A program made the position numbers and the translations under genes. DNA of 36,728 bases, from the NCBI GenBank assembly GCA_028871815.1, contig JAGWMJ010000018.1, positions 1-36,728 of the forward strand, in the 5' to 3' direction. Under the pieces are notes generated by a model, which worked only from the letters and a program-made list of their open reading frames with translations, ran no database searches and had not been told where the DNA came from. Below are positions 17,126 through 25,851 of the stretch, one piece after another. The DNA comes from Armatimonadota bacterium. GTDB taxonomy: Bacteria; Armatimonadota; Chthonomonadetes; Chthonomonadales; Chthonomonadaceae. The first letter of the stretch is position 1, and every line of letters begins with the position of its first letter.

Positions 17126-17605
17126 CTAAGTCAGCCAGTGAATAGCGCCGTCTCCGAGCAGCGTCTGGATGTAATTGAGCTGTGCATCGTGATACATCAT
17201 GTGGCGCGAGGCCAGGTCCGCTATCTCCAGGCGCGTGAGCGGCACGCCGATCACCTCGCTGTTTGTCTCAAGAAGGTTCTGCTCCTGCATAGCGTCGTGC
17301 GCCGTTTTCAACTGTTCCACGGAGTGGCGCAGCCACGCAAGCATCTTTTCGGTGGTGTCGTACTCGGCGTCACGTTTCGCTCGTGCGTCCGGATCACGTA
17401 CCGGGACCACGCCGGTCAACAGCCAGTTCGCGGTCACTTCGTTGGTCCTGCAGCAATCGCCAACGATGCTGAGCGCACCGCGACTGCAGCCGCCGAACGT
17501 TGTGGTTCGCTTCTCTTCCGGTATTGCCAGCAAGTCGGCCTCAAGGCAAGTGGCCGACCATTCGGCCTGTTTCTTCAACTGTTCCCGCAGTGCAGCAATC
17601 TCCAT
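17126..17605 (-). CDS. DinB-like family protein
   Basis: The product is 159 aa from ATG 17605, chosen because AAAGGAAAA precedes it. An in-frame GTG at 17659 overlaps the stop of the GH4 gene (GTGA) and would add 18 residues. The C-terminal motif SRHMMYHDAQLNYIQTLLGD matches DinB/YfiT-type four-helix proteins, where these His residues bind metal. At the place where the first helix normally supplies a His, this protein has VGDCCRTNE, so the metal site may be altered. Family members are often metal-dependent thiol transferases or stress proteins. It is downstream of the GH4 gene on the same strand and probably co-transcribed with it. Confidence 0.72.
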   Translation of the reverse strand: MEIAALREQLKKQAEWSATCLEADLLAIPEEKRTTTFGGCSRGALSIVGDCCRTNEVTANWLLTGVVPVRDPDARAKRDAEYDTTEKMLAWLRHSVEQLKTAHDAMQEQNLLETNSEVIGVPLTRLEIADLASRHMMYHDAQLNYIQTLLGDGAIHWLT

Positions 17606-17655
17606 GGTTTTCCTTTCTAAATGAGCGGATCTCAGGCGGCGCGCTGGCGCCAGGT

Positions 17656-19161
17656 TCACGTCCTGGCTGACTTGCGCATCTGCGCCTTGTCCGATGCCCC
17701 GGCGTTCCGGTTCGCGGCCGCCCGGTCTCGCTGCATCTCCTCAACAGTGCGCGTCGGTAGGCGAGCTGCGCCGGAGTATGCCCGGGCAGCATGTACTTTA
17801 CCCTTGCGGATTCGCGCGTCCGCAGCTTTCACGCAACGGCGGTATTGCGGCAGCCACTGCTCCTGCGCGACGAGCATCTCATCGACCATCTGCCATATCT
17901 CCGGCGGATTGCAAACCGCGCCGGTCAGTGGGTCCATCATCATCGCCTGGCGCAGCAGTGCATCGTCACCGTGTACAGCGGCCTCCACAGCCAGCCTCTG
18001 TACGCCGATGCTCGCCGAACAGACAGCCGCGCAACCCAGCGGCAGGTCACCAACGATCGGAATGTTGATGCCGGTGAGGTCAACATAGCCCGGCGCCTCC
18101 ACGCAGCAATCGGCCGGCAGGTTGGTGATGCATCCCCCGTTCATAACGTTGAAATGGGCGCGGTAGATGCGACCGGTTTCCAGCGCCTCCAGGATATACG
18201 ATCCTCGCTCGTGGCCGCGCGACGCGGGATCAAACGTCAGCGGCGCCTGCTGCATCCAGTTGCCGAAGTCGTGCTCAAACCAGTTTCGTCCCTCGGTACA
18301 GACGCGCAGGTACCCGCCCGTTTCGCCGTTGATCCAGCTCCCGAGATCAATCCAGTCGGGTATCTCTTCCGGCCGCTTCCTGTACCACGGAACATATTCG
18401 CTGAGATGACCGTTGGATTCGGTGCTGAAATAACCAAACCGGCGCATCATGTCGATTCGCACCTTTTCGGTTCTGCTGTATTCGGGATGCCGCTCGAAAG
18501 CGGCCAGCAGCTCACCGGTAAGGTCGCGACCCTTGTGTGAGACCTGGATGTACCACGTCTGGTGGTTGATGCCGGCGCAAACAATGTCCACCTCGGTCAC
18601 CGGCAAGCCCAGCGCCTGCGCAATCTGCCAATGCCCCCCCTCGATTCCGTGGCACAGGCCAACGGTTTTCACGCCACCATATTTACTACAGGCCCACACG
18701 TTCATCGCCATGGGATTCGAGTAGTTCAGAAACAGGACATCCGGCGGGCAAACTTCGCGCATGTCGCGGCAGAACTCGAGCAGGCAGGCGATGGTGCGCT
18801 GCGCGTACATGATGCCGCCGGGGCCAAGCGTGTCGCCGACGCATTGATCCACCCCGTACCTGAGCGGAATGTCGATGTCGGTGGCGAACGCCTCCAGACC
18901 GCCGACACGCACGAACGAGAAGACGTACTTCGCGCCACTTATCGCGGCCCTCCGGTTCGGGGCAGCTTCAATAAGCGCCGGCAAGCCCGCTTCCCGAACG
19001 TCTCGCGCCGTCAACTGCATCACCATGTCCAGATTGTGCGGGTTGATATCCGTCAGTGCGAAATGCGTATCCTGAAGCTCCGGCACACAGAGAATGTCGC
19101 GTACCATACCGCGCGTAAAGCCGACGCTCCCCGCCCCAATAATCGCAACCTTTATCGCCAA
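17656..19161 (-). CDS. Glycoside hydrolase family 4 (alpha-galactosidase / alpha-galacturonidase type)
   Basis: The product is 501 aa. Residues 9-15 (GAGSVGF) form the NAD-binding loop. GH4 metal and substrate residues are visible: Asn149 in NYSNPMAMN, Cys170-His171 in GLCHGIEGG and His200 in GINHQTW. These enzymes use NAD and Mn(II) with an oxidation-elimination mechanism in the cytoplasm. The chain resembles the MelA/LplD branch (alpha-galactosides or alpha-galacturonides) more than 6-phospho-glucosidases, because Cys-His-Gly and the long middle region fit; the exact sugar is inferred. The C-terminal tail (about 470-501) is charged and unconserved in look. It heads a two-gene unit with the DinB-like gene and diverges from the hydrolase gene. 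Confidence 0.88.
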   Translation of the reverse strand: MAIKVAIIGAGSVGFTRGMVRDILCVPELQDTHFALTDINPHNLDMVMQLTARDVREAGLPALIEAAPNRRAAISGAKYVFSFVRVGGLEAFATDIDIPLRYGVDQCVGDTLGPGGIMYAQRTIACLLEFCRDMREVCPPDVLFLNYSNPMAMNVWACSKYGGVKTVGLCHGIEGGHWQIAQALGLPVTEVDIVCAGINHQTWYIQVSHKGRDLTGELLAAFERHPEYSRTEKVRIDMMRRFGYFSTESNGHLSEYVPWYRKRPEEIPDWIDLGSWINGETGGYLRVCTEGRNWFEHDFGNWMQQAPLTFDPASRGHERGSYILEALETGRIYRAHFNVMNGGCITNLPADCCVEAPGYVDLTGINIPIVGDLPLGCAAVCSASIGVQRLAVEAAVHGDDALLRQAMMMDPLTGAVCNPPEIWQMVDEMLVAQEQWLPQYRRCVKAADARIRKGKVHAARAYSGAARLPTRTVEEMQRDRAAANRNAGASDKAQMRKSART

Positions 19162-19305
19162 GTCATCCTCCTCCGGACCTGCGCACGCGCGATACGTTCC
19201 CGCATGGTCCGTTCATTCCCTGCCGGGAAGGATTTCACGCGGGCGAAGGGCAAAGGAGCAGCGAGCCGGTTGAGCCACCCTCCGAATAGAAACGTGCGCC
19301 CACTT

Positions 19306-20271
19306 ATGAACAACTACCAAATCAATCGCACTGCCGGAGCCGTGCTGGTGGCGTGTGCCGCAGCGTGCCTGTTGTTATCGAACGCCGGTGCCCAGCAGCT
19401 ACCCGCGCCGCCAATGCTGAGTGCGCGGTCGCTGTTCTCCTACGACCATGACGTGCCCCTGAATGCCGTTGTTACGCCACTGGAATCGACCGCCGATTAC
19501 CACGCCTTTTCCGTGCATTACTACAGTGTGGATAATGCCATGGTACCGGCTGTGTATGTGCTGCCCTCCACGCTGCCGAAAGGCAGGATCCCGTGTGTGA
19601 TCCTGATGCACGGTCTCGGCGGCAACAAGATGCAGTTGAAAGTGATGTGGACACCACTCGTTCAAAAAGGGTACGCGGTGTTTGCCATCGACGCTCGCTT
19701 GCACGGTGACCGCGCTGCGTTGACCCCACTGGCGCTGTTCGGGCTGGCGCCGTATACCACGCGCGAGATGCTGGTCGACACCGTGATCGATCTGCGCCGT
19801 GGGATCGACTTCCTTCAGAGCCAGGCGGCAATCGATCCCAACAAAATCGGATACTGTGGTTTCAGCATGGGCGGCATCCTGGGAACGCTGCTTTCGGCGG
19901 TGGATAAGCGAGTTCAGGCGCCGATATTGTGCCTGGCTGGTGGTGACTGGAAGTTGATGCTGATGACGTCACAGCTGCCCCAGGCGGTGCAGGCGCGCGC
20001 GTCCGGTGGACTGCCCGCCGCAATCGAAACGGCCATCGATCCGATCGACCCCGTACACTGGGTTGCGCGCATCAGCCCAAGACCGGTGCTCTTTATCAAC
20101 GGCGATCAGGATACAATTGTTCCGGTTGCCTGCGCGAACGAACTGAAGGCCGATGCGCGTGCTCCTAAACAGGTTTTCATGTATCACGGCGGGCATGTGC
20201 CGGAGGGCGCCGAGATGCTGCGTGTATTTGCTGAAATATCCGGGTGGCTTGCCCAGAATCTCAAGCCGTAA
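19306..20271 (+). CDS. Exported alpha/beta hydrolase (dienelactone hydrolase / acetyl-esterase like)
   Basis: The product is 321 aa from ATG 19306; the open frame extends upstream across the divergent GH4 gene, but a signal peptide (GAVLVACAAACLLLSNAGAQ) begins only here. Fold landmarks are CVILMHGLGGNK (oxyanion region), the nucleophile elbow GYCGFSMGGILG, acid Asp in INGDQDTIVP, and His in MYHGGHVPEG. This order fits an esterase or peptidase-like alpha/beta hydrolase acting outside the cytoplasm. Cysteines flank the nucleophile segment. Its neighbour is a GH4 enzyme, so deacylation of plant glycans is a reasonable but unproven role. Confidence 0.83.
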   Translation: MNNYQINRTAGAVLVACAAACLLLSNAGAQQLPAPPMLSARSLFSYDHDVPLNAVVTPLESTADYHAFSVHYYSVDNAMVPAVYVLPSTLPKGRIPCVILMHGLGGNKMQLKVMWTPLVQKGYAVFAIDARLHGDRAALTPLALFGLAPYTTREMLVDTVIDLRRGIDFLQSQAAIDPNKIGYCGFSMGGILGTLLSAVDKRVQAPILCLAGGDWKLMLMTSQLPQAVQARASGGLPAAIETAIDPIDPVHWVARISPRPVLFINGDQDTIVPVACANELKADARAPKQVFMYHGGHVPEGAEMLRVFAEISGWLAQNLKP

Positions 20272-20373
20272 CGCGTGCCGTTCCTTGATAACCGTTGTAA
20301 CCTCTGTGTACCAGACGTGTCGAATGTTGCATTCCGCTGACTTGACTGCCGCTTCTGTTTGTTCGGTTTTGCT

Positions 20374-22716
20374 ATGCGCAACGTAGGCCGCACTACTCTG
20401 CTGATGCTGGCGCCGGCGTCGCTGTTTTTGCTTGCGGCTCCGTTCGTTCCGCAGGCAGCGCCACGAGGCGCTCCAGGCTCTTTTGCCGCACAGGTGCAGC
20501 CATTCCTCAAGTCGTACTGCATCGCGTGCCACAGTGGTGCTCAACCGGCTGGCGGTCTCAACTTCACCCATTTCAGGTCAGTACCATCTGTCGTAAATGC
20601 CCGGGCCGAGTGGGAGAAGGTTATTCAGTACTTGCAAATCCGGCATATGCCACCGCCCGGCAGCGCGCAGCCTACCGACGCTGAACGCACCGCTCTCATC
20701 ACCTGGATACAGACAACGCTTGCCAATGCAAATTGTGTTGTTTCCGATCCGGGGCATGTAACGTTGCGACGCCTGAACCGCGCCGAGTACAACAACTCCG
20801 TGGAAAGCCTGCTCGGTGTCGACCTGCGCCCAGCCGACAACTTTCCCTCCGACGATGTCGGCTACGGTTTCGACAATATTGGCGATGTCCTCAGCATTTC
20901 GCCGCTTCTGATGGAGGACTATATGCGTGCCGCTCGGCAGCTGGCGCAAGCGGCCATCAACGCGCCCGACGCGACGCAGGCCTCCTCACAGATCGCCCCA
21001 GGCGAGTTTTCCGGCGGTGGCGCGGCGTTGGTAGATTCCGGCATCGAACTGGATACCAATGGAACGGCAACCGCGAAACATAACTTCCGCATCGGCGGAA
21101 GGTACCGGATCACCGTAACCGCGTATGGCGAGCAGGCCGGACCGGCGCCGGCGCATATGGCCGTCTCGCTCGATGGGGCGCCGATCGGCGACGTGGACGT
21201 TACCGCAGTAGCAGCCGCGCCCGCCTCCTACACGTTCCAGGCCGCAGTGACCCCGGGGCAGCACACGATTGGCGCCGCATTCACCAACGATTACTACAAT
21301 CCAAACGACCCGAATCCGGCGAACCGTGATCGCAACCTCATCATCTGCTCCGCGTCGATCTCGCCGCCTCTCGCCGGCTCGTTCCACCTGCCGCATATCA
21401 ACATGGAGTTGGCGTCGTATCGGAAAGCCGGCCTCGCACCAGCCGTGATCGCTCGCAAAATCCTCAGCCCGCTCGCGGCACACGCGTGGCGCCGTCCGGT
21501 TACCGCGGCTGAGGCGGCCCGTCTTGTGCACTACGTGGCGCTTGCGCAGTCGCACGGCGAAAGCTTCGAGCGCGGTCTGCAGCTGGGACTGGAGGCGATC
21601 CTGGTTTCGCCGAACTTCCTCTATCATGTGGAGATAACGCCACCGTCCCAAACCGGCGGGCTGCAGAAGCTTACAGACTACGAGATAGCCGCTCGACTCT
21701 CTTACTTCATCTGGAGCGACCTGCCCGACGCGGAGCTGACGGCTCTGGCGGCGGCAGGCAAGCTGCACCAACCTGCGGTTTTGGCTGAGCAGGTGCACCG
21801 AATGCTACTCGATCCGCGCGCCAGGGAACTGGGCAGCAACTTTGCCGCGCAGTGGCTGGAACTTCGGAACCTGAACACCGTGCGACCCGATCCGGCCCGA
21901 TTTCCCGAGTACGGTACGGGTCTGCGCGATGATGAACGTACCGAAACCGAGATGTTCTTCAACGATATCGTGCACAACGATCGCAGCGTTCTCAACTTCC
22001 TGAACGCCGATTACAGCTTCTTGAACAATCGGCTTGCCCGCTTTTATGGCCTCTCTGGTGTACATGGCGCCGATTTCCGCCGGGTTCAGCTCGCCGATGA
22101 CCGGCGCGGCGGTCTTGTGACGATGGCCAGCGTACTTACAGTGACCTCCGACCCAACTCGCACCTCGCCGGTCCAGCGTGGCAAATGGGTACTCGACAAC
22201 ATCCTGGGTACGCCACCACCGCCGCCTCCTGCCGTGGTGCCACGCCTGCCGGACGATACTTCCGGCACGGTGAAGGGCACCCTGCGCCAGCGAATGGAGA
22301 TTCACCGCAAGAATCCCGCGTGTGCATCGTGCCACAAACTGATGGACCCGATTGGATTCGGACTCGAGAACTTCGATGCAGTGGGTAGATGGCGGACCCA
22401 GGACGACCACCTTCCGGTGGACGCCTCCGGCACGCTGCCCGGAGGGCAGAGGTTTGATGGACCGGCGGAGTTGAAGGCGATTCTGCTGGCGCGCAAGGCG
22501 ATGTTCGTGCATTGCCTCACAACCAAGCTGTTCACCTACGCCTTGGGACGCGGGCCAACGGCTGCCGATGCCTGTGGCATCGACGCCATTTCCAAACAGG
22601 CGGAAGCGGCTAACTACCGCTTTAGCGCAATTGTTACCGGCATAGCGCAAAGCGTGCCATTTTTGGATACGGCGCCACAAAGCGCCGCACCCACAACGGT
22701 TGGGAGGAGATCATGA
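20374..22716 (+). CDS. DUF1587/DUF1592/DUF1588/DUF1585 cytochrome-like protein with carbohydrate-binding insert
   Basis: The product is 780 aa from ATG 20374 (TTG 20359 is an alternative), with a signal peptide to about residue 28. Cys49-x-x-Cys-His53 (CIACHSG) is a c-type heme site of planctomycete-cytochrome type. Next come DUF1587 (VTLRRLNRAEYNNSVESLLG), a beta-sandwich resembling the CBM60-like module (GGRYRITVTAYGEQ, PGQHTIGAAFTNDYYN), DUF1595, DUF1592 (LTDYEIAARLSYFIWSDLPD), DUF1588 (LLNN-type region then TSPVQRGKWVLDNILG) and DUF1585 (second CxxCH in ACASCHKLMDPIGFGLENFD). It is exported and probably redox-active; its reaction is unknown. It is coupled to the DUF1552 gene by an ATGA overlap. 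Confidence 0.92.
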   Translation: MRNVGRTTLLMLAPASLFLLAAPFVPQAAPRGAPGSFAAQVQPFLKSYCIACHSGAQPAGGLNFTHFRSVPSVVNARAEWEKVIQYLQIRHMPPPGSAQPTDAERTALITWIQTTLANANCVVSDPGHVTLRRLNRAEYNNSVESLLGVDLRPADNFPSDDVGYGFDNIGDVLSISPLLMEDYMRAARQLAQAAINAPDATQASSQIAPGEFSGGGAALVDSGIELDTNGTATAKHNFRIGGRYRITVTAYGEQAGPAPAHMAVSLDGAPIGDVDVTAVAAAPASYTFQAAVTPGQHTIGAAFTNDYYNPNDPNPANRDRNLIICSASISPPLAGSFHLPHINMELASYRKAGLAPAVIARKILSPLAAHAWRRPVTAAEAARLVHYVALAQSHGESFERGLQLGLEAILVSPNFLYHVEITPPSQTGGLQKLTDYEIAARLSYFIWSDLPDAELTALAAAGKLHQPAVLAEQVHRMLLDPRARELGSNFAAQWLELRNLNTVRPDPARFPEYGTGLRDDERTETEMFFNDIVHNDRSVLNFLNADYSFLNNRLARFYGLSGVHGADFRRVQLADDRRGGLVTMASVLTVTSDPTRTSPVQRGKWVLDNILGTPPPPPPAVVPRLPDDTSGTVKGTLRQRMEIHRKNPACASCHKLMDPIGFGLENFDAVGRWRTQDDHLPVDASGTLPGGQRFDGPAELKAILLARKAMFVHCLTTKLFTYALGRGPTAADACGIDAISKQAEAANYRFSAIVTGIAQSVPFLDTAPQSAAPTTVGRRS

Positions 22717-24059
22717 CAAGGCCACTATCACGCCGGACACTGTTGAAGGGCGCCGGCGTAACGATTGCATTGCCATTCTTGGAAGCCATGCTTCCAGCCG
22801 GCGCGCTTGCGGCTGAGGCGGTCAAAAAGCAGCCACAGCGGCTCGCATTTGTCTTTGTTCCAAACGGCGCCCATATGCCTGCCTGGACGCCCTCCACTAC
22901 CGGCGCCGGCTTCGATCTACCCAGCATCCTGGACCCGCTGGCCCAGTTCAAGTCGTCGCTCAATGTACTCACCGGCCTCACCCAGTACAACGCCAACGCC
23001 CTGGGCGATGGTGGCGGCGATCATGCCCGATCGGCAGCTGCGTGGCTTACCGGCTGCCACTGCAAGAAGACGGATGGGGCCGATATAAGGGCGGGTGTTT
23101 CGGTGGATCAGATTGCCGCGCAGCACGTAGGGAGCTCCACGATGCTGCCGTCACTTGAGATCGGCTGCACTCCGGGTGGCCAAAACGGCAACTGCGACAG
23201 CGGATACAGCTGCGCCTACACCAGCAATATCGCCTGGCAATCGCCAGACGCGCCGTTGGCGAAAGAGATCAATCCGCGGCTGGTGTTCCAGCGGCTGTTC
23301 GGCACGGCAGACGCGCCGGCGCAGTCACCCGCCGCTCGCGAACGGCGCACGCAGGATGACGAAAGCATTCTCGACTCGGTAATGAGCGACGCTCACTCGC
23401 TTCAGGCCAAACTCGGCTCCCGCGACCGCGGAAAGCTGGACGAGTACCTCACCGGCGTGCGCGAAGTGGAGCAGCGCATCAGCAGCTTTGAACGGGCGCG
23501 GAACAGTGCCGGCGTAAAGAACTATCCTGAACCGGCCGGCATTCCAACCGATTTCGGCGAGCATATGCGCCTCATGGCCGACATGATGCATATGGCGTTT
23601 CGGGCCGACCTGACGCGCGTCTGTACGTTTATGGTGGCCAACGACGGCAATAACCGCAGCTATCCTGAAGCGGGCGTGCCGGAGGGCCACCACGACATGT
23701 CGCATCATGGCGGCGATCCGGTGAAGCAGGACAAGATCCGCCGCATCAACCGCTTCCATATGGAGCAGTTTGCCTACCTGCTCGGCAAGCTCCAGGCCAC
23801 CGAGGAAGCCGGTGGTTCGCTGCTGGATAACTGCATGATCGTCTACGGCGCCGGGATCAGCGATGGCAACGCCCACAATCACGACAACCTGCCGATCCTG
23901 CTGGCAGGGCGTGGGGGTGGCACCATCCGCTCCGGGCGCCATGTGGTCTATACCGATGGCACGCCTATGACAAATCTCTTCCTCTGCCTTCTCGACCGGT
24001 TGGGCATTGGAGAGGACAAAGTGGGAGACAGCAGCGGCCGGCTGCAGCAGCTGGTTTAG
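22713..24059 (+). CDS. DUF1552 family Tat-exported protein
   Basis: The product is 448 aa. A Tat signal is clear: SRRTLLKG at residues 6-13, then a hydrophobic stretch and ALAAEA. The body matches DUF1552: FVFVPNGAHMPAWTP, GGGDHARSAAAWLTG, PSLEIGCTPGG, DEYLTGVREVEQRI and DLTRVCTFMVANDGNNRSYPE, ending in NAHNHDNLPILLAGRGGG. DUF1552 belongs to the alkaline-phosphatase/sulfatase-like neighbourhood and nearly always pairs with a DUF1592 protein, as here. GGGAGGAG precedes the ATG, which overlaps the stop of the upstream gene. Its partner's heme sites suggest a joint periplasmic oxidation system. Confidence 0.93.
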   Translation: MTRPLSRRTLLKGAGVTIALPFLEAMLPAGALAAEAVKKQPQRLAFVFVPNGAHMPAWTPSTTGAGFDLPSILDPLAQFKSSLNVLTGLTQYNANALGDGGGDHARSAAAWLTGCHCKKTDGADIRAGVSVDQIAAQHVGSSTMLPSLEIGCTPGGQNGNCDSGYSCAYTSNIAWQSPDAPLAKEINPRLVFQRLFGTADAPAQSPAARERRTQDDESILDSVMSDAHSLQAKLGSRDRGKLDEYLTGVREVEQRISSFERARNSAGVKNYPEPAGIPTDFGEHMRLMADMMHMAFRADLTRVCTFMVANDGNNRSYPEAGVPEGHHDMSHHGGDPVKQDKIRRINRFHMEQFAYLLGKLQATEEAGGSLLDNCMIVYGAGISDGNAHNHDNLPILLAGRGGGTIRSGRHVVYTDGTPMTNLFLCLLDRLGIGEDKVGDSSGRLQQLV

Positions 24060-24087
24060 CAGACTGCGCTCGAACTGGTTCAGCGCC

Positions 24088-24125
24088 GAACGGGCCGTCA
24101 CGCGGTAGAGCGTGACGGCCCGTTC
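24088..24125. terminator. Bidirectional terminator hairpin, 16-bp perfect stem
   Basis: GAACGGGCCGTCACGC (24088-24103) pairs fully with GCGTGACGGCCCGTTC (24110-24125) around a 6-base loop. It lies between convergent stops at 24059 and 24170. Following bases are T-rich only in part (GTTTCC). Confidence 0.85.
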
Positions 24126-24169
24126 GACGTTTCCACGTTACAGCCGGCAAGTGCGCCGCCGCTTACAGG

Positions 24170-25516
24170 CTACGGCGTGAGCACCATTGGCGCATAAAGG
24201 CGCCAGCCGCCGAATGTCAGCTTAACCAGGTACGCCTCGGGAATGGTGACCACCGGCGATGCGGGCATCGGAATACGGAACGTCGCCACCGTGGAGCCCG
24301 AGAGAACTCGCGTTCCCGTGCCGGTGCTGTAGGTTCCCGTACTCTCATTGTAAAGCGATACCGTGCATCCCAGGTCGAATGGCGCCGCGTGGGTAAACGT
24401 GACGGTACCGGTAATCGAGCCACTGGAAGACTGTGACCAGGAGTTGCTGTCCAGTGCCAGCGCAGTTGGGACGGTTGGAATCCCGATCCAACCGGCCGGC
24501 TTGTTCTGGTAGTAACCGGTTCCAACAATGTCGCCACCGCTGTTCACGGCCAACGCCGACGTCAGCAGCCATCCGGAACCACGCTCTACCAGCGCGTTCA
24601 TATCCGTCATCGTTCCCGTGGAGGGGTTGGTGATATCGCCCTGCCACAGAAACGCATGGGTGCCCGATTGGCCGACCACCTCGCCGGTCACCGAGTTGAT
24701 CGCGTTCGCCTTGCTGAATGTGGTGCCGTGCAGGAACCCAAGCGGGCCATACGCAGTCTGTGTGTAACCGTTCCACGCGAACGCTTCTGTCAGGCCATGC
24801 TCGTTGGTACCGCCGGCCACGATGGCGGCGCCAACTACATCGTCCGCGTCCGAGATGCCGGTGGCCGAGCCGGTGCCGGTGAACGTGACTCCGCCAAAAA
24901 GGCCGCCCGGCAAATCGAGTACCGGGCCGGCAAGCAGTGGGTCGGCCCAGAACGCGGCGCTGCCGTCGCTGCCGGCTATATCCTCGTACACGTTGTTCAC
25001 GGCGGCAGCTCGCGTGTTCGCTCCAACGGATGTATGACTGCCACTGGCAGTGTTCAGCAGCAAGGCGCCGGTCACGCCGCCAACCACCTGATAACCCGAG
25101 GCAAAGCCGTCATCGTTGATCGCGTTCAATGCCGACTGGCTGGTATCGTCTTCGGTGCGCGTGTAGGTGGCGGAGAGGTAGCTGGTCGGAGTCCAGTGTG
25201 ACGCATGCGCCAGGGTGTCGGCGCCGATGAAATAACCCCCGATCACACCGAAGTTGTTGATACCAAGGCCCTCGTAGTTGGTTACTGAATCAAAACCGGT
25301 TGACGGCAGGCCCGGCATCCAGATGAAGCCCTGCTGAAGGGCCGGAACGATCCCGGCAATCTGATCGTTATCGTTGATCGATGCTGGAATCACATACTGG
25401 CTGACTTCGTTGACGTTGATAATCGAATAGAGTGGCGCCTGAGCGGCTCCGCTGTGGGGCACAGCCAGCGCCACCAGGGCTCCGGCGGCGCAGATCAGAA
25501 ACGATGTGCGGTTCAT
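24170..25516 (-). CDS. HAF-repeat extracellular protein
   Basis: The product is 448 aa from ATG 25516, with GAAAGGA upstream and a signal peptide (FLICAAGALVALAVPHSGAA). The mature chain has HAF-type repeats (SINDNDQIAGIV, GINNFGVIGGYF, AINDDGFASGY, GISDADDVVGAA, AINSVTGEVVGQSGTHAFLW, VNSGGDIVGTGYY), typical of secreted beta-propeller-like proteins. The last about 90 residues form an Ig-like domain ending in MVLTP. Two closer paralogs lie at 30958 and 32934. No enzyme motif is visible. It diverges from the formate dehydrogenase operon and converges on the DUF1552 gene. Confidence 0.83.
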   Translation of the reverse strand: MNRTSFLICAAGALVALAVPHSGAAQAPLYSIINVNEVSQYVIPASINDNDQIAGIVPALQQGFIWMPGLPSTGFDSVTNYEGLGINNFGVIGGYFIGADTLAHASHWTPTSYLSATYTRTEDDTSQSALNAINDDGFASGYQVVGGVTGALLLNTASGSHTSVGANTRAAAVNNVYEDIAGSDGSAAFWADPLLAGPVLDLPGGLFGGVTFTGTGSATGISDADDVVGAAIVAGGTNEHGLTEAFAWNGYTQTAYGPLGFLHGTTFSKANAINSVTGEVVGQSGTHAFLWQGDITNPSTGTMTDMNALVERGSGWLLTSALAVNSGGDIVGTGYYQNKPAGWIGIPTVPTALALDSNSWSQSSSGSITGTVTFTHAAPFDLGCTVSLYNESTGTYSTGTGTRVLSGSTVATFRIPMPASPVVTIPEAYLVKLTFGGWRLYAPMVLTP

Positions 25517-25851
25517 GAGGTTCCTTTCGATGACTCCGGCCGGCGCGATCCAAACACGGCCGCGCAGTCGTTCGCAGGCCGTCGTTGCTCCCAGAATTAG
25601 CGGTGCGTACAGGCTTCACCTGCCGGATTCCGCGCCAGCGGAATGAGCCTGCTCGGTGGGTGCGGTAAGCTGTGCCGGACCCGGCCGCCTGAAGCTCGCG
25701 ACACGGCGTCCGGAGACCGTTCACTTGTCGCCTGAACCGTCCGGACACCTCGTGCGCAGGCGCCGGGAAGGAACCTGCGCCGAGATCGGAACAATGTGTT
25801 GGGTACGCGACTGCGGATCCGCACGGCGCGCTGCGCCAGCAAGGACGTACT
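25517..25851. other. 335-bp divergent region before formate dehydrogenase operon
   Basis: No gene is visible. One compact hairpin stands out: ATTCCGC-GCCA-GCGGAAT at 25627-25644 (7-bp stem, 4-base loop). The formate dehydrogenase ribosome-binding site AAGGA is at about 25841-25845. I find no consensus promoter and no tRNA. Confidence 0.4.

Noticed and set aside
18562-19305. Extended N-terminus of the alpha/beta hydrolase
   Set aside because: The upstream part lies antisense to the GH4 gene and a signal peptide begins at 19306.
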